DNA of 64,000 nt from CALHVX01 sp964640725 (GTDB lineage Bacteria > Pseudomonadota > Gammaproteobacteria > Pseudomonadales > Azotimanducaceae). The notes under the pieces were generated by a model, which was given only the letters and a program-made list of their open reading frames with translations, made no database searches and was not told where the DNA came from. Made by a program: the position numbers and the translations under genes. This document shows, in pieces, positions 1 through 8,675 of this stretch; position 1 is the first letter of the stretch; the number at the start of each line of letters is the position of its first letter. The stretch lies in the NCBI GenBank assembly GCA_964640725.1, contig CAZXIJ010000009.1:1-64000 (forward strand), given 5' to 3'.

Positions 1-32
1 TCATTCCGGACGCTATCGAACAGCCCAGCCAC

Positions 33-55
33 AAAAAAGCCCGGCGTTACCGGGC
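33..55 (-). terminator. Rho-independent terminator of ssrA
   Basis: Read on the minus strand, a GC-rich stem (GCCCGG paired with CCGGGC around a 5-nt loop) is followed by six T residues. It lies about 37 nt beyond the 3' CCA of the tmRNA, the expected place for its terminator. Confidence 0.8.
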
Positions 56-91
56 CCTAGAGTCGGTCCTGGACGTTGCCGGACCTGATAT

Positions 92-448
92 TGGTGGAGG
101 CGGCGGGAGTTGAACCCGCGTCCGTTGGCGCTCGGCAATTGGCTCTACATGCTTAGGGTCCGTTTACTAATTTAGCTCGGTACGACCCAACGGTCAGGGT
201 GTACTTTGCGATCCCGATTGGTTTTAACGCTTCAGCCCCGGGCGAGACATCCACGCGATTCTGCGAACGTTGCCGTTGATTTCCTCTCACAGACACGAGT
301 CATCAACGTAAGCGGGGTTTTTAGGCCGCTAGTGCGTAGTTTTCGTCGTTGGCAACTATAAAAGTTACAGCGATTGTTTTACGAGAGTCACTACCCTCTC
401 GGCATGCACCGCAAGCTCTGCTACCCCCGTCGAAGCCAAGTCGCCCCC
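92..448 (-). ncRNA. ssrA: Transfer-messenger RNA (tmRNA)
   Basis: tmRNA rescues stalled ribosomes: it is charged with alanine, enters the A site with SmpB, and supplies a short reading frame that tags the unfinished protein for proteolysis. On the minus strand the RNA starts GGGGGCGACTTGG and ends with CGCCTCC-A-CCA. The seven-base ends pair to form the acceptor stem, and the T-arm sequence GTTCAACTCCCGC is present just before the 3' end. The CCA is encoded. The tag frame lies inside and is listed separately. At about 357 nt and in one piece, it is typical of gammaproteobacteria. A terminator follows at 33-55. Confidence 0.97.
321..353 (-). other. tmRNA tag-peptide reading frame
   Basis: Minus-strand codons GCC AAC GAC GAA AAC TAC GCA CTA GCG GCC TAA encode ANDENYALAA and then stop. 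The resume codon is GCC. The ALAA end is the classic signal recognised by ClpXP and related proteases. Confidence 0.95.
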
Positions 449-661
449 AAAGGTGTAACGCGCGTTCTGATCGGTCCGTGCCGGGTCGTTAAGCCGGCGG
501 GGCCCATCAGGCGGGCGGAGCGGGAGTCTAGCACGGCTGTCCAGCCAGCCCCCGATCACCCAGTTAGAGGCGTGCGCTGGGGCAAAGTTCCCGGGAATGG
601 CCGATAATGATTCACAAAACCGAAGATCGTATCAATGGAAGGCCCGATCAACCGTTGGACC

Positions 662-1054
662 CTAGCGCCACCCCCCCAGCGGTGGCCGGCTATCCATCAT
701 CAGCACGTCCAGCCGCTGCTGAGCGCCGGCGTGATCGCGCCGGTCCTTGGCCTCCAGCATCTCGCAATCGTCACGGATCATCTGGCCCACCTCGACCGGA
801 TAGTGGCGACAGTCTTCCGGCCGATCAAAGTAGATGCCGCAGCGGCTCATGCTGCCGTCGGCGGTGTACTCGAGCCACGGACATCGGGCCAGATACTCGC
901 CAGTGGCCGGGTCTACCCAGATCTTGCTGCCGCGCGCGTAGCGGGCGATGTCCGGGCGGTCCCGATGCCAGTGCTCGATGTCTTCGGGCGATGCGGACAG
1001 GCCGCCGTTGCCGGCGGCTTCGCAGCACCTGCCGCAGCCGTTACAGGGTTTCAT
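662..1054 (-). CDS. YkgJ-family cysteine-cluster protein
   Basis: This 130-residue protein begins MKPCNGCGRCC, the CxxCGxCC signature of the YkgJ/UPF0153 zinc- or iron-binding family, and has further cysteines near residues 59, 72, 82 and 97. The spaced cysteine clusters suggest bound metal, perhaps a Zn or Fe-S site. No enzymatic role is established for the family. There is no signal peptide, so it should be cytoplasmic. It is transcribed toward ssrA and divergently from the serine hydrolase at 1122. The start is set by the N-terminal cysteine motif. Family assignment is firm; function is unknown. Confidence 0.85.
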   Translation of the reverse strand: MKPCNGCGRCCEAAGNGGLSASPEDIEHWHRDRPDIARYARGSKIWVDPATGEYLARCPWLEYTADGSMSRCGIYFDRPEDCRHYPVEVGQMIRDDCEMLEAKDRRDHAGAQQRLDVLMMDSRPPLGGWR

Positions 1055-1121
1055 CGCGTCAGCCTACACGCTCCAGGCTGTTAGGCTGAAAGCCTTCACT
1101 GTCCACACGGAAAAACCATCG

Positions 1122-2390
1122 ATGCGCCTGATCGCCCTGACCCTGCTGATCATCTCCCTGCCCCTGCAGGCCGCCGAGTTGCGCGATGCGCGGCCTGCCG
1201 CCCAGGGCATGTCCGCCGACCGCCTGGAAGGCATCGACGCGCTCGCGCAGCGCCACCTGAGCGCCGGTCACTTTCCCAACATGCACGTCATGGTCAACCG
1301 GGGCGGCCGCATCGTTCACGAGACCCGCACCGGCACCATGGGCATCGACGATGCGCGGCCGCTGCCGGAGGACGCGATCTGGCGCATCTACTCCATGACC
1401 AAACCGATTACGGCGGTCGCCGCGCTCATGCTCTACGAGGAAGGCGCGTTCCAGCTCACGGACCCGATCACGCGCCTGCTGCCCGAGATGGCCGAACTGC
1501 AGGTGCACACGGACCAGGGCCTCGTCCCGGTCGCGAAAGCACCGACCATTCAGCAGCTGATGACGCACACGGCAGGCTTTGGCTACATCTTTACCCCCCA
1601 CCCTTCGGACGAAGCCATCCGGCAGGCCGACGTGTTCGCCAGCAAAGATCTGGACACTTTTGTCCGGGCCATCGCCGCAATCCCCCTCATCGATCAACCG
1701 GGCGAGCGCTGGTCCTACAGCGTCGCGAGCTCGCTGCTGGGCGCGATCGTCGAGCGGGCCGCCGGTGTCCCCTTCGATACCTTCCTGCGCACCCGGCTGT
1801 TCGAGCCGCTGGACATGCGGGACACCGCCTTCAAGCTTGCCGCCAGCAAGCGCGACCGGTTGGTCACCAGCCAGACTCAGGACCCGAAGACCGGCAAGCC
1901 GGTCGTCGTCGAGCCTGGATCGAGCGCGCTGGCGCTCGGGCCCGAGGGCGCGAGCTTCCCGGCCGGCGGCGTCGGGCTCTTTTCCACCACCCGCGACTAC
2001 ATGCGCTTCGCCGAAATGCTCCGCGCGGGCGGCACCCTGGACGGCGCCCGCATCCTGTCGCCCAAAACCATCGAGTACATGGCAAGCAATCATCTGGTGG
2101 TGCCAGCCGCAGGCACGGGCGAAGCGCCGCAGCTGCGCCTCGGCAACCTGTACCCGGAAGGGTTCGGCTTTGGCCTGGGCGTCTCCGTGCTGGAAAGCCC
2201 GCAGGCCATCGGCACCCTCGCATCCGCCGGGGAGTTTGGCTGGGGGGGCGCGGCGGGCACGGTCTTCTGGGTCGACCCGGCAGAGGACATCGTGGTCGTG
2301 GGCATGATCCAGCTGCTCAGTTCGCCCTGGCCCCTGCGCGACGAGCTGCGGGTGCTCACAAACGGCGCGATCACCAGAACCGCCCAGTGA
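1122..2390 (+). CDS. Serine hydrolase, class C beta-lactamase/EstB-like
   Basis: A predicted periplasmic serine hydrolase of 422 aa. The chosen ATG gives a clean signal peptide (about residues 1-18, ending AA-E); an in-frame ATG far upstream would overlap the divergent YkgJ gene. The catalytic SxxK is SMTK (S91, K94). The second motif is YSV near residue 200 rather than YSN or YAN, as in EstB-type esterases. A GWGGAAGT motif near residue 375 takes the place of the KTG box. These features favour an esterase or transesterase over a true beta-lactamase; the substrate is unknown. It stands alone, convergent with the MFS gene. Confidence 0.85.
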   Translation: MRLIALTLLIISLPLQAAELRDARPAAQGMSADRLEGIDALAQRHLSAGHFPNMHVMVNRGGRIVHETRTGTMGIDDARPLPEDAIWRIYSMTKPITAVAALMLYEEGAFQLTDPITRLLPEMAELQVHTDQGLVPVAKAPTIQQLMTHTAGFGYIFTPHPSDEAIRQADVFASKDLDTFVRAIAAIPLIDQPGERWSYSVASSLLGAIVERAAGVPFDTFLRTRLFEPLDMRDTAFKLAASKRDRLVTSQTQDPKTGKPVVVEPGSSALALGPEGASFPAGGVGLFSTTRDYMRFAEMLRAGGTLDGARILSPKTIEYMASNHLVVPAAGTGEAPQLRLGNLYPEGFGFGLGVSVLESPQAIGTLASAGEFGWGGAAGTVFWVDPAEDIVVVGMIQLLSSPWPLRDELRVLTNGAITRTAQ

Positions 2391-2412
2391 AATCGAGCAA
2401 CGACGTTGCTGG

Positions 2413-3657
2413 CTAGGGGCTCGCGGGGCCCTTGTCAGGCCCTGGCAGGAAGTAGATCGCCACGGCCGCAATGGCCAAACACCCGAGCATGATCGGCCAG
2501 GCCGCATCGTAGCTGCCGGTACTGTCGCGCAACCGCGCGGCAAGCCAGGGGCCGAGCGCCGCCAGGGTCGTAAACGGGCCCACCAGCCCCATCACCCGGC
2601 CAAAGGCAGCCACCCCAAAGCGCGCACTCACCACGGCGCCAAGGAGCGGCAGGAAGCCGCCAGCGGCGGCGCCCAGGAGCATGCTGACCAGTATCAGGCG
2701 CGCGTAGCCCAGGTCGCCGCCCAGCAGCAGCAACGCGACAGCACAGAGCCCAACGGCGGTTAGAAACAGCCAGCGATGGTCGACTCGATCCGCCAGCGCG
2801 CCGTAGCAGATCTTGGCGCCCACCATGGTCAGCGCCAGCACCGACACCAGCGTCGCGGCGGTCGAGGGCGCAAGCCCCTGGTCGGCCGCCAGCGGGCCCA
2901 GGTTCTGCTGCGCCGCGCCGAAGGCAATGGCCAGCGGCAAAAACGCGAGCACGGTGACCTGGAACGCGCGGCTGCGCAAAATGGATCGCGTGTGCCAGTC
3001 CGGCACAGCCGCCATCGCCCCGACGGGTCCGGCAGGCGCAGCACCTTCGCCGGCCAGCCCCAAAGCCGCAGGCGAGCTGCGCACCAGCCACCAGACCGGC
3101 GGCAGCACCAGCACCAGTACCAGCAGCGACAGGCGCTCGGCGGCGCCGCGCCAGCCATAGCCTTCCAGCAGGGCCGCAAAGATCAACGGCACCACAAAAC
3201 CGCCGATGGAAGTGCCGACGGTCGACAGGCCCAGGGCCAGGCCCCGGCGCCGATCAAACCAGCGGGTCGCGAGCGTTTGCGCCGCCAGCGGCCCCGCCAG
3301 CAGCAAAGACGCGACGATGAGCGTGCCGAAGCACAGCTGCACTTGCCACAGCGCCGTCGCCTGAGCCATCAGAAACAGCGCCGCCGCAACGCAGCACAGG
3401 CCCAGGCACACCAACACCCGCAGGTTCACGCGATCGATGGCCTGGCCGGCAAAGGGCGAGGCCGCACCCATGACAATCTGCAGCGTGACGAACAGCCACA
3501 TCACCCGGCCGCGCCCCACCTCGAACTCGGCGGCCAGAGGCTGCACGAAAAAGGTGAAGCAATAGATACCAATGCCGAAGGTGACGGCCTGGAACAGCAT
3601 GGCCACGGCCAGGATGTTCCAGCCGTGATACCAGGGCAGCCGCAGCAGCTGCGGCAC
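2413..3657 (-). CDS. MFS transporter, monocarboxylate/oxalate-antiporter type
   Basis: A 414-aa integral inner-membrane protein with about twelve hydrophobic segments and the MFS loop between helices 2 and 3 (GQAIDRVNLR). A basic FDRRRG stretch follows helix 4 and a related GALADRVDHR loop lies in the second half. The N-terminus YHGWNILAVAMLFQ resembles the OFA/monocarboxylate-porter branch. It lies 2 nt downstream of the LLM oxidoreductase on the same strand, so they are probably co-transcribed. Substrate could be an organic acid handled by that enzyme, but this is inference. Confidence 0.8.
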   Translation of the reverse strand: MPQLLRLPWYHGWNILAVAMLFQAVTFGIGIYCFTFFVQPLAAEFEVGRGRVMWLFVTLQIVMGAASPFAGQAIDRVNLRVLVCLGLCCVAAALFLMAQATALWQVQLCFGTLIVASLLLAGPLAAQTLATRWFDRRRGLALGLSTVGTSIGGFVVPLIFAALLEGYGWRGAAERLSLLVLVLVLPPVWWLVRSSPAALGLAGEGAAPAGPVGAMAAVPDWHTRSILRSRAFQVTVLAFLPLAIAFGAAQQNLGPLAADQGLAPSTAATLVSVLALTMVGAKICYGALADRVDHRWLFLTAVGLCAVALLLLGGDLGYARLILVSMLLGAAAGGFLPLLGAVVSARFGVAAFGRVMGLVGPFTTLAALGPWLAARLRDSTGSYDAAWPIMLGCLAIAAVAIYFLPGPDKGPASP

Positions 3658-3659
3658 GG

Positions 3660-4526
3660 TTAGGAGATCAGCCCGGCCAGCGGTTCGGCACGCGCCCGCA
3701 GGCGATCGAGGGATCCCGCCCCCAGGGGCACGACAAGCTGGTCCACGCCCAGGTCGGCGAAGGCGCGGGCAGCAGCGGCATCGGGGGCCGTGCGGCCCGT
3801 GCCCACGGCCACATGGATCTCGCTGCGTGCCCGGCCCGCCGCAGCCAGCGCACCGTCCAGCGCCGCCAGCTTTGCCGCAGCGCTGGTCGGGTTCAGGTTA
3901 AATCCGTACCAGCCGTCGCCCTGCTCCGCGACCCGGCGCAGCGCCGGCTTCGACTCGCCGCCAAAGTAAACGGGCGGCCCGGCAAAGCGGTCGCCCTGCT
4001 GCACGGGCTTGGGGTTGAAGTGACAGGGGGCAATGTTGATCGTCGGGCCGTCAAAGGCGCTGTCGCCAGGAGCCCAGAGCGCGCGCATGGCATCGATGTA
4101 CTCGCGGGTGTTTGCCGCCCGGTCTGCAAAGGGCATCTGCAGCGCGTCGAACTCTTCCTTCAGCCAGCCAATGCCGACGCCAAAGTCGACGCGGCCGCCG
4201 GACAGGTAGTCCAGGTCCGCGACCATCTTTGCGGTGTACACCGGCTGGCGCTGGGGCACCAGACAGATGCCGGTACCCAGCCGCAGCTGCTTGGTGTGCG
4301 CGCCGATAAAGGTCAGGGCCGTGAACGGGTCCAGCACGCCCTGGGGTTCTCCGGGAATACGGCCGTCGTCCGAGTACGGGTAGCGGGAGGCATAGTCCGG
4401 AAAGAACAGCACATGCTCCGGGACCCAGATCCCGTGAAAACCCAGCGATTCCAGCAGCTGCGCGGCGCCCGCGATAAATTCCGGAGGTGTGTGATGGCTG
4501 AAGCCCGTGGCGACGCTGATCTTCAT
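3660..4526 (-). CDS. LLM-class flavin-dependent oxidoreductase (F420-type family)
   Basis: A luciferase-like monooxygenase-fold protein of 288 aa. It starts MKISVATGF and carries hallmarks of the TIGR03619-like subfamily: GIWVPEHV, DPFTALTFIGAHT, LRLGTGICLVPQRQP, LDYLSGGRVDFGVGIGW and the sugar-phosphate-like site PPVYFGG. Members use FMN or F420 with varied substrates, which sequence alone cannot tell. The longer in-frame ORF upstream was rejected because MKIS aligns with family N-termini. It is first in a two-gene unit with the MFS gene and divergent from the Sel1 gene. Confidence 0.85.
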   Translation of the reverse strand: MKISVATGFSHHTPPEFIAGAAQLLESLGFHGIWVPEHVLFFPDYASRYPYSDDGRIPGEPQGVLDPFTALTFIGAHTKQLRLGTGICLVPQRQPVYTAKMVADLDYLSGGRVDFGVGIGWLKEEFDALQMPFADRAANTREYIDAMRALWAPGDSAFDGPTINIAPCHFNPKPVQQGDRFAGPPVYFGGESKPALRRVAEQGDGWYGFNLNPTSAAAKLAALDGALAAAGRARSEIHVAVGTGRTAPDAAAARAFADLGVDQLVVPLGAGSLDRLRARAEPLAGLIS

Positions 4527-4663
4527 GGACGGAGCACCGATAAACTTGCGGAAGCACCGACTCTGCCGAGCCAGCGCCTGCGACACAAGGGCGGCGGCCC
4601 GCTCAATTGACAGCAGCAGCGCGCTTGACTCAAATGGACCGGGTCGACCTGCGGCCTCGCTCC

Positions 4664-6025
4664 ATGCGCCACCCAACCCACATTGGCATCCTGACATTCG
4701 CGCTCACCGTGCTGCCGCTGTCCGCCCTGAGCGCCTCTCTGAATCCCGGCGAAATGGCAGCCCGGGCTGCCGAGCTGATGCAGGACGGCCAGTTCGCCCT
4801 GGCGCGCAGTTACCTGGCGCCGGCGCTCATTCACCCGGCGCTCAGTCCTGAGCAGCGGGCGCACGCCTACTACCTGAGCGGGCTCAGCTTCGTGGCGGAG
4901 CGGCAGTTCGTATCGGCGCGCAAGGACTTTCACCGGGCTCTGGAGTTCTTTGAGGATCACGGTGGTGCGCAGGCCGCCCTGGGCAACCTGTACACGCAGG
5001 GCCTGGGCATCGAGACCAACGTGCTGCTGGGCATCACGCTGTTCAGCCGCGCCGCCGAACTGGGAGATACCCGCGCCCTGTTCTATCTCGGGCATGCCTA
5101 CATCAAGGGCCTGGGCGTCGAGCAGGATCTGGCCCGGGGGCGAGCGCTGCTGGCGCAGGCGGCGGACGCCGGCGAAGTCACCGCCATGGTGCACCTGGGG
5201 GCGAGCTACCGGGCACCGGACGCGGACCCGCCGGAGCCCGTCGCCGCCCTGGACTGGTACGACCGGGCCATCGAGGCTGGCGATGCCAGCGCCATGGTGG
5301 CCAAGGCCTACATGCTCCGCAAAGGCGAGCTGGACGCCGCGCAAACCACCTATCCAGAAGCTGCCCGGAAGTTGCTCGAACAGGCTGCGGCGCTGCACAG
5401 CGACCCGGCCATCCTGGCCCTTGCGCACATTCATCTGAACGGCGAAGGCGTGCCGAAGGACCCGGCTACAGCGCACCGATTGCTGGCCGAGGCTGCCCAG
5501 CGTCGCTCATCCCCCGACGTGCTGTTTCTGCTCGGTCATCTGCAGGATGTGGGGCTGGGCACGGCGCGGGATCTCGCTGCGGCCCGGGAGTCCTACAAGG
5601 CTGCGGCCCGGCTGGGGCACCCGCAGGCCATGTCCCGGCTCGCACAGCAGCTGATGCAGCAGGCAGACCCGGCGGCCCACGCCCAGGCGGGGTACTGGCT
5701 GGCGCAGGCTGCCCGGAACCAGACGCCCCGGGCCCTGAATGACTACGCCTGGTTTCTCGCGACCAGCCCGGTGCACCGTGTTCGCGATGGCGCGCTGGCG
5801 GTCACCCACGCGCGCGCGGCGGTAGCCAAGGTCAGCGAGCCCGGGTACCTGGATACGCTGGCGGCCGCTTACGCCGAGGCCGGCGACTTTGACGCGGCCG
5901 TGCAGACGCAAAAGCAGGCGATCGCCGATGCCGCTGCACAGGAGCCGGAACTGGTTGCAGAGCTCACGGCGCGGCTGGCGGTGTTCGAGGCCAGAAAGCC
6001 CTGGCGCGAACCGCCGGCTAATTAG
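4664..6025 (+). CDS. Exported Sel1/TPR-repeat protein
   Basis: A 453-aa protein with a predicted signal peptide (MRHPTHIGILTFALTVLPLSALSA) followed by helical repeats. Several Sel1-like units are visible, for example AALGNLYTQGLGIETN and ALFYLGHAYIKGLGVEQD near residues 105-160, and LAHIHLNGEGVPKDP near 265. Sel1 repeats mediate protein-protein contacts. The ATG at 4664 was preferred to one 30 nt upstream because it begins the signal peptide. A shared divergent regulatory region with the LLM gene occupies 4527-4663. The 3' end overlaps the convergent gene by 8 nt. No specific function can be given. Confidence 0.8.
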   Translation: MRHPTHIGILTFALTVLPLSALSASLNPGEMAARAAELMQDGQFALARSYLAPALIHPALSPEQRAHAYYLSGLSFVAERQFVSARKDFHRALEFFEDHGGAQAALGNLYTQGLGIETNVLLGITLFSRAAELGDTRALFYLGHAYIKGLGVEQDLARGRALLAQAADAGEVTAMVHLGASYRAPDADPPEPVAALDWYDRAIEAGDASAMVAKAYMLRKGELDAAQTTYPEAARKLLEQAAALHSDPAILALAHIHLNGEGVPKDPATAHRLLAEAAQRRSSPDVLFLLGHLQDVGLGTARDLAAARESYKAAARLGHPQAMSRLAQQLMQQADPAAHAQAGYWLAQAARNQTPRALNDYAWFLATSPVHRVRDGALAVTHARAAVAKVSEPGYLDTLAAAYAEAGDFDAAVQTQKQAIADAAAQEPELVAELTARLAVFEARKPWREPPAN

Positions 6026-6404
6026 GCCGGGCGTCGGCCAGCAGCGGCCACAGCAACAGCAACACCAGCGGCGTCACAGCCACCATCGCCGTGCTGCCCA
6101 TCAGGTCGAGCCCGCCGGCCAATTCGCGCGCGCTCGGCAGGCCGCCGAGCCAACCGCCCAGGCCGTCCAGCAACGCAAGCCAGGACGATCCCATGAGCCA
6201 GGCCGACCCAAGCGCCAGCAACGCACCCAGCAGCAACGCGCTGCGCAGCACGCGCCGCCGGCTGCGTTCCCTGGCCGCAAGCTGTGCCATGACCCCTGCC
6301 AGCAGCGCTTCGCTCGCTGGCACCATGTCCGCCGCGGCGGCAAACAGCGACCCGAGGCGATCATCGAGCGGATCCTGATGGTGCTGATCCGTTGAGTTCG
6401 TCAT
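6018..6404 (-). CDS. Small membrane protein, possible anti-sigma partner
   Basis: A 128-aa protein of unrecognised family. A hydrophilic N-terminal part of about 50 residues is followed by a basic stretch (RERSRRR) and two hydrophobic segments (about 53-70 and 105-122). Its ATG overlaps the stop of the ECF sigma gene (ATGA), and its ribosome binding site CAGGAG lies inside the last sigma codons, so the two are translationally coupled. Cytoplasmic head, membrane anchor and coupling fit an anti-sigma factor, but no zinc-binding anti-sigma motif is seen. The assignment rests on context. Confidence 0.6.
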   Translation of the reverse strand: MTNSTDQHHQDPLDDRLGSLFAAAADMVPASEALLAGVMAQLAARERSRRRVLRSALLLGALLALGSAWLMGSSWLALLDGLGGWLGGLPSARELAGGLDLMGSTAMVAVTPLVLLLLWPLLADARPN

Positions 6405-6883
6405 GGGGTCGTCTCCTGTTGCGGGGCCCGGGCCACTTCCTGATGCGACAGGCCGCCGCCGTGATTGAGAACGATGGCGCTTCGTTCCGCTGCGCTCAGA
6501 ACCGACAACAACCGATCCAGCTCCAGGGCCGCGGGATCCGGTTCCCGATGGGCGACCGGCTCCCGGGCCAGCTCGTTCAGGGCTTCGCCGTAGCGCCTGG
6601 ATGCGCGCTGCGCCATCAGAAACTCCCGATAGGCAATGCCGTTCAGCCAGGGCCGCAGGCGACTGCCATCCCGGGCCTGATGCAGCTTGTCGAAAGCCTT
6701 GATGAATGTTTCCTGAGCCAGGTCATCGACCAGATGGATCTGACCCCGGCACAGCTGCTTCAGGAACGCGCGCACGGCCTGCTCGTGCCGGGCCATGAGC
6801 GTGCCAAAGGCCGCCAGGTCCCGGCTGGCGAGCACCGCGGCCATGAGCGCCGCATCGCTGATCTCAGCTGCGCTTGGCGCCAC
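6401..6883 (-). CDS. ECF-type sigma factor, region 4 incomplete
   Basis: A 160-aa sigma70-family ECF protein. Region 2 is intact (ARHEQAVRAFLKQL, DDLAQETFIKAFDKL, LRPWLNGIAYREFL). Region 4 begins normally (LSAAERSAIVLNHGGGLSHQEVARA) but stops right after, with PQQETTP and the stop codon. The recognition helix of the region 4.2 helix-turn-helix, usually about 25-30 further residues, is missing. The last codons also form the Shine-Dalgarno of the next gene. Either this locus carries an internal deletion, natural or artefactual, or the protein works without normal -35 recognition. It overlaps the upstream DUF6249-type gene by 20 nt. Confidence 0.75.
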   Translation of the reverse strand: MAPSAAEISDAALMAAVLASRDLAAFGTLMARHEQAVRAFLKQLCRGQIHLVDDLAQETFIKAFDKLHQARDGSRLRPWLNGIAYREFLMAQRASRRYGEALNELAREPVAHREPDPAALELDRLLSVLSAAERSAIVLNHGGGLSHQEVARAPQQETTP

Positions 6884-7226
6884 GAGCCAGCCAGAAGTAG
6901 CCGAAGCTCAGAAACAAGGGGAAGCAGGCAATGCCGACCAGCGGCCCGATCGCGTCCTCCTCGCCGATAAAGATCGCGAAGCAGGTCGTGGCAACGGCCA
7001 GCATCAAGGCAATCACCCCGCGCCGCAGGTCGGCATCCGGGCTCGGGGGCGGGATCAGCGACTCGATCATTTCCGGGCTTAAGGTCGCCCCGCTCTCAAG
7101 CGCCTGGCGCAGGGTCTTTTGCACTTCCTGCTGGGAACGGTGCCGAAATAGCCGGTGCACGGCGAAGGCGCCAAAAAGACACAGGAACAGGGCAACCGGG
7201 ACCAAAATCTCAACGGAATCTTCCAT
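6864..7226 (-). CDS. DUF6249-like small membrane protein
   Basis: A 120-aa protein: one N-terminal transmembrane helix (VEILVPVALFLCLFGAFAV), a charged cytoplasmic stretch with HRSQQEVQKTLRQALESGATLSPEMIESL, then two further hydrophobic segments. This organisation matches the DUF6249 family often found next to ECF sigma genes. Of two adjacent ATG codons the second (7226) is 5 nt from GGAG and is preferred. It is the first gene of the minus-strand unit with the sigma factor and the 128-aa membrane protein, suggesting a membrane-linked signalling role. Function is unknown. Confidence 0.7.
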   Translation of the reverse strand: MEDSVEILVPVALFLCLFGAFAVHRLFRHRSQQEVQKTLRQALESGATLSPEMIESLIPPPSPDADLRRGVIALMLAVATTCFAIFIGEEDAIGPLVGIACFPLFLSFGYFWLARGAKRS

Positions 7227-7237
7227 CATCACTCCAG

Positions 7238-7258
7238 CTACAGGACAGTATTCTGTAG
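7238..7258. promoter_or_regulatory. Inverted repeat in leader of sigma operon
   Basis: CTACAG and CTGTAG form a perfect 6-bp dyad spaced by 9 bp, with a nested palindrome ACAGTATTCTGT. It sits 12-32 nt upstream of the first gene of the minus-strand sigma operon, where a repressor could bind. No regulator is identified. Confidence 0.35.
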
Positions 7259-7311
7259 TGGATGCATGAAAGCTGGAAACAGATGCAGGGCTTACCCTGA
7301 AATTAAGCGAT

Positions 7312-7339
7312 GGCCCGTTGCCTGCCGGGGCAACGGGCC
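7312..7339 (-). terminator. Strong hairpin downstream of CotH-protein gene
   Basis: An 11-bp perfect stem (GGCCCGTTGCC / GGCAACGGGCC) with a 6-nt loop begins about 10 nt after the stop codon of the gene at 7349. It lacks a clear T-run on the minus strand, so it may be a terminator needing help or an mRNA-stabilising stem. Confidence 0.55.
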
Positions 7340-7348
7340 TTGCGGCAA

Positions 7349-8675
7349 TCAGTCGTTGTCGGTGATGGTCACCATGCTGGAGCCGTCGACGATGGTCGCT
7401 GCGCCGGCGTCGGTGACTTCCAGGCGGAAGGTTTCGGTCCCTTCTACCAAGGCATCCTCCCGCAGCGGGACCCACAACACCAGCTCCGTGCTGCCGGCCG
7501 GGATGACCCGGGCACCGCCTTTGCTCTGATAGTCCACGTCACCGCCTGTCGCAGACTCATCAATGGTCTCGATGGCGATGATCGTGTCGACAGGAGATGG
7601 GGCAGACAGCGAGACGATGATCCGCGCCGCCGCGCCTTCCACCGCCACCGCATCGCTGATCGTCAACGACGGCGAAGCGATACCCTCATTATCCAGGATC
7701 GAGCCAACGGCCTCTCCGTCCGCCAGGGTGGCGCCACTGACCGCACTCAGCGACGCGGCAAAGCTTTCCTCGCCCTCCGTATCGCTGTCGTCAATGGTGG
7801 GAACCCACAGGGTGAACTCGGTCTCGCCGGCCGCGATGGTTCGCACCCCGCTCTTGGGCTGGTAGTCGATACCCACATTGGCAGTGACGTCGCTGGTGCT
7901 CACGACGAAGGACACCGGCAAGGTCGAGGCAGCGGACAAGCTGATCGGGAAACGGACGAAGCCGCCCTCAACAGCCGATGCGTCACCAATGCTGAGCGCC
8001 GGCAGGACCGCGCCGCCGTCGTTGTCAACGATCGTGCCTGTCGCCGAGCTATTGACGACCGTTGCGTTCACCGCCGACTCGATACCGAGCTGGAAAGTCT
8101 CTGTCGATTCAGACTCAGAGTCGTCGAGGGTCGAGACCCAGACGGTAAACTCGGTCTCTCCGGCGGCAATAGAGCGGACACCGTTTTTCGGCAGGAAGTC
8201 CGCGTCGACCGTCGCGGATTGCCCAGTCGTGCTCAACACAAAGTCGACCGGCACTGCGGAAGCCGCCGACAGGCTCAACACGAAGCGGGCAAAGCCCCCT
8301 TCGACCGTGCTGGCATCGGCGATACTCAGGGCTGGCAAGGCGCCGCCGGAATCGTTATCGATGATCGTGCCCTCGCCCTGCAGATCTTCAGGCTGTGCGC
8401 CAACCAGATTGCTGACCGTCAGCCTGACGGTCTCATCGCTTTCGGCCTCGGCATCGTCAGTCGTCGCGACCCAGATCGTAATCGAGGTGTTGCCTGCTGG
8501 AATAAACCGGGCGCCACCCTTGGTCTCGTAGTCGGAAAGATCCGCATCCAGGCTATCCGTCGCGATATCGAAGCTGACTTCCTGGCTTGCCGGAGCAGAC
8601 AGGGCGATCTCGAAGCGCAGGAAGCCGCCTTCACCCGCGCTGGCGTCGCTAACCGTGAGCGTCGGCGCTGAATCG
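7349..8675 (-). repeat. Four tandem Calx-beta repeats (coding)
   Basis: Four units of about 110 codons, at roughly 8344-8675, 8011-8343, 7681-8010 and 7349-7680. Each begins with a variant of PxLTIxDAxAVEGG, continues with PVxFxxxT, then GxRxIPAGxTExxxWV and TExFRL, and ends in xGTIxDND. Calx-beta domains bind calcium and support adhesion or surface association. Confidence 0.85.

Noticed and set aside
449..600. A tmRNA promoter upstream of ssrA
   Set aside because: I could not find -35 and -10 elements with proper spacing near 449-500, so none is reported.
1060..1080. Inverted repeat CAGCCT-N9-AGGCTG between the YkgJ and serine hydrolase genes
   Set aside because: A short GC-rich dyad with a nearby third half-site; likely chance in this composition and no regulator is adjacent.
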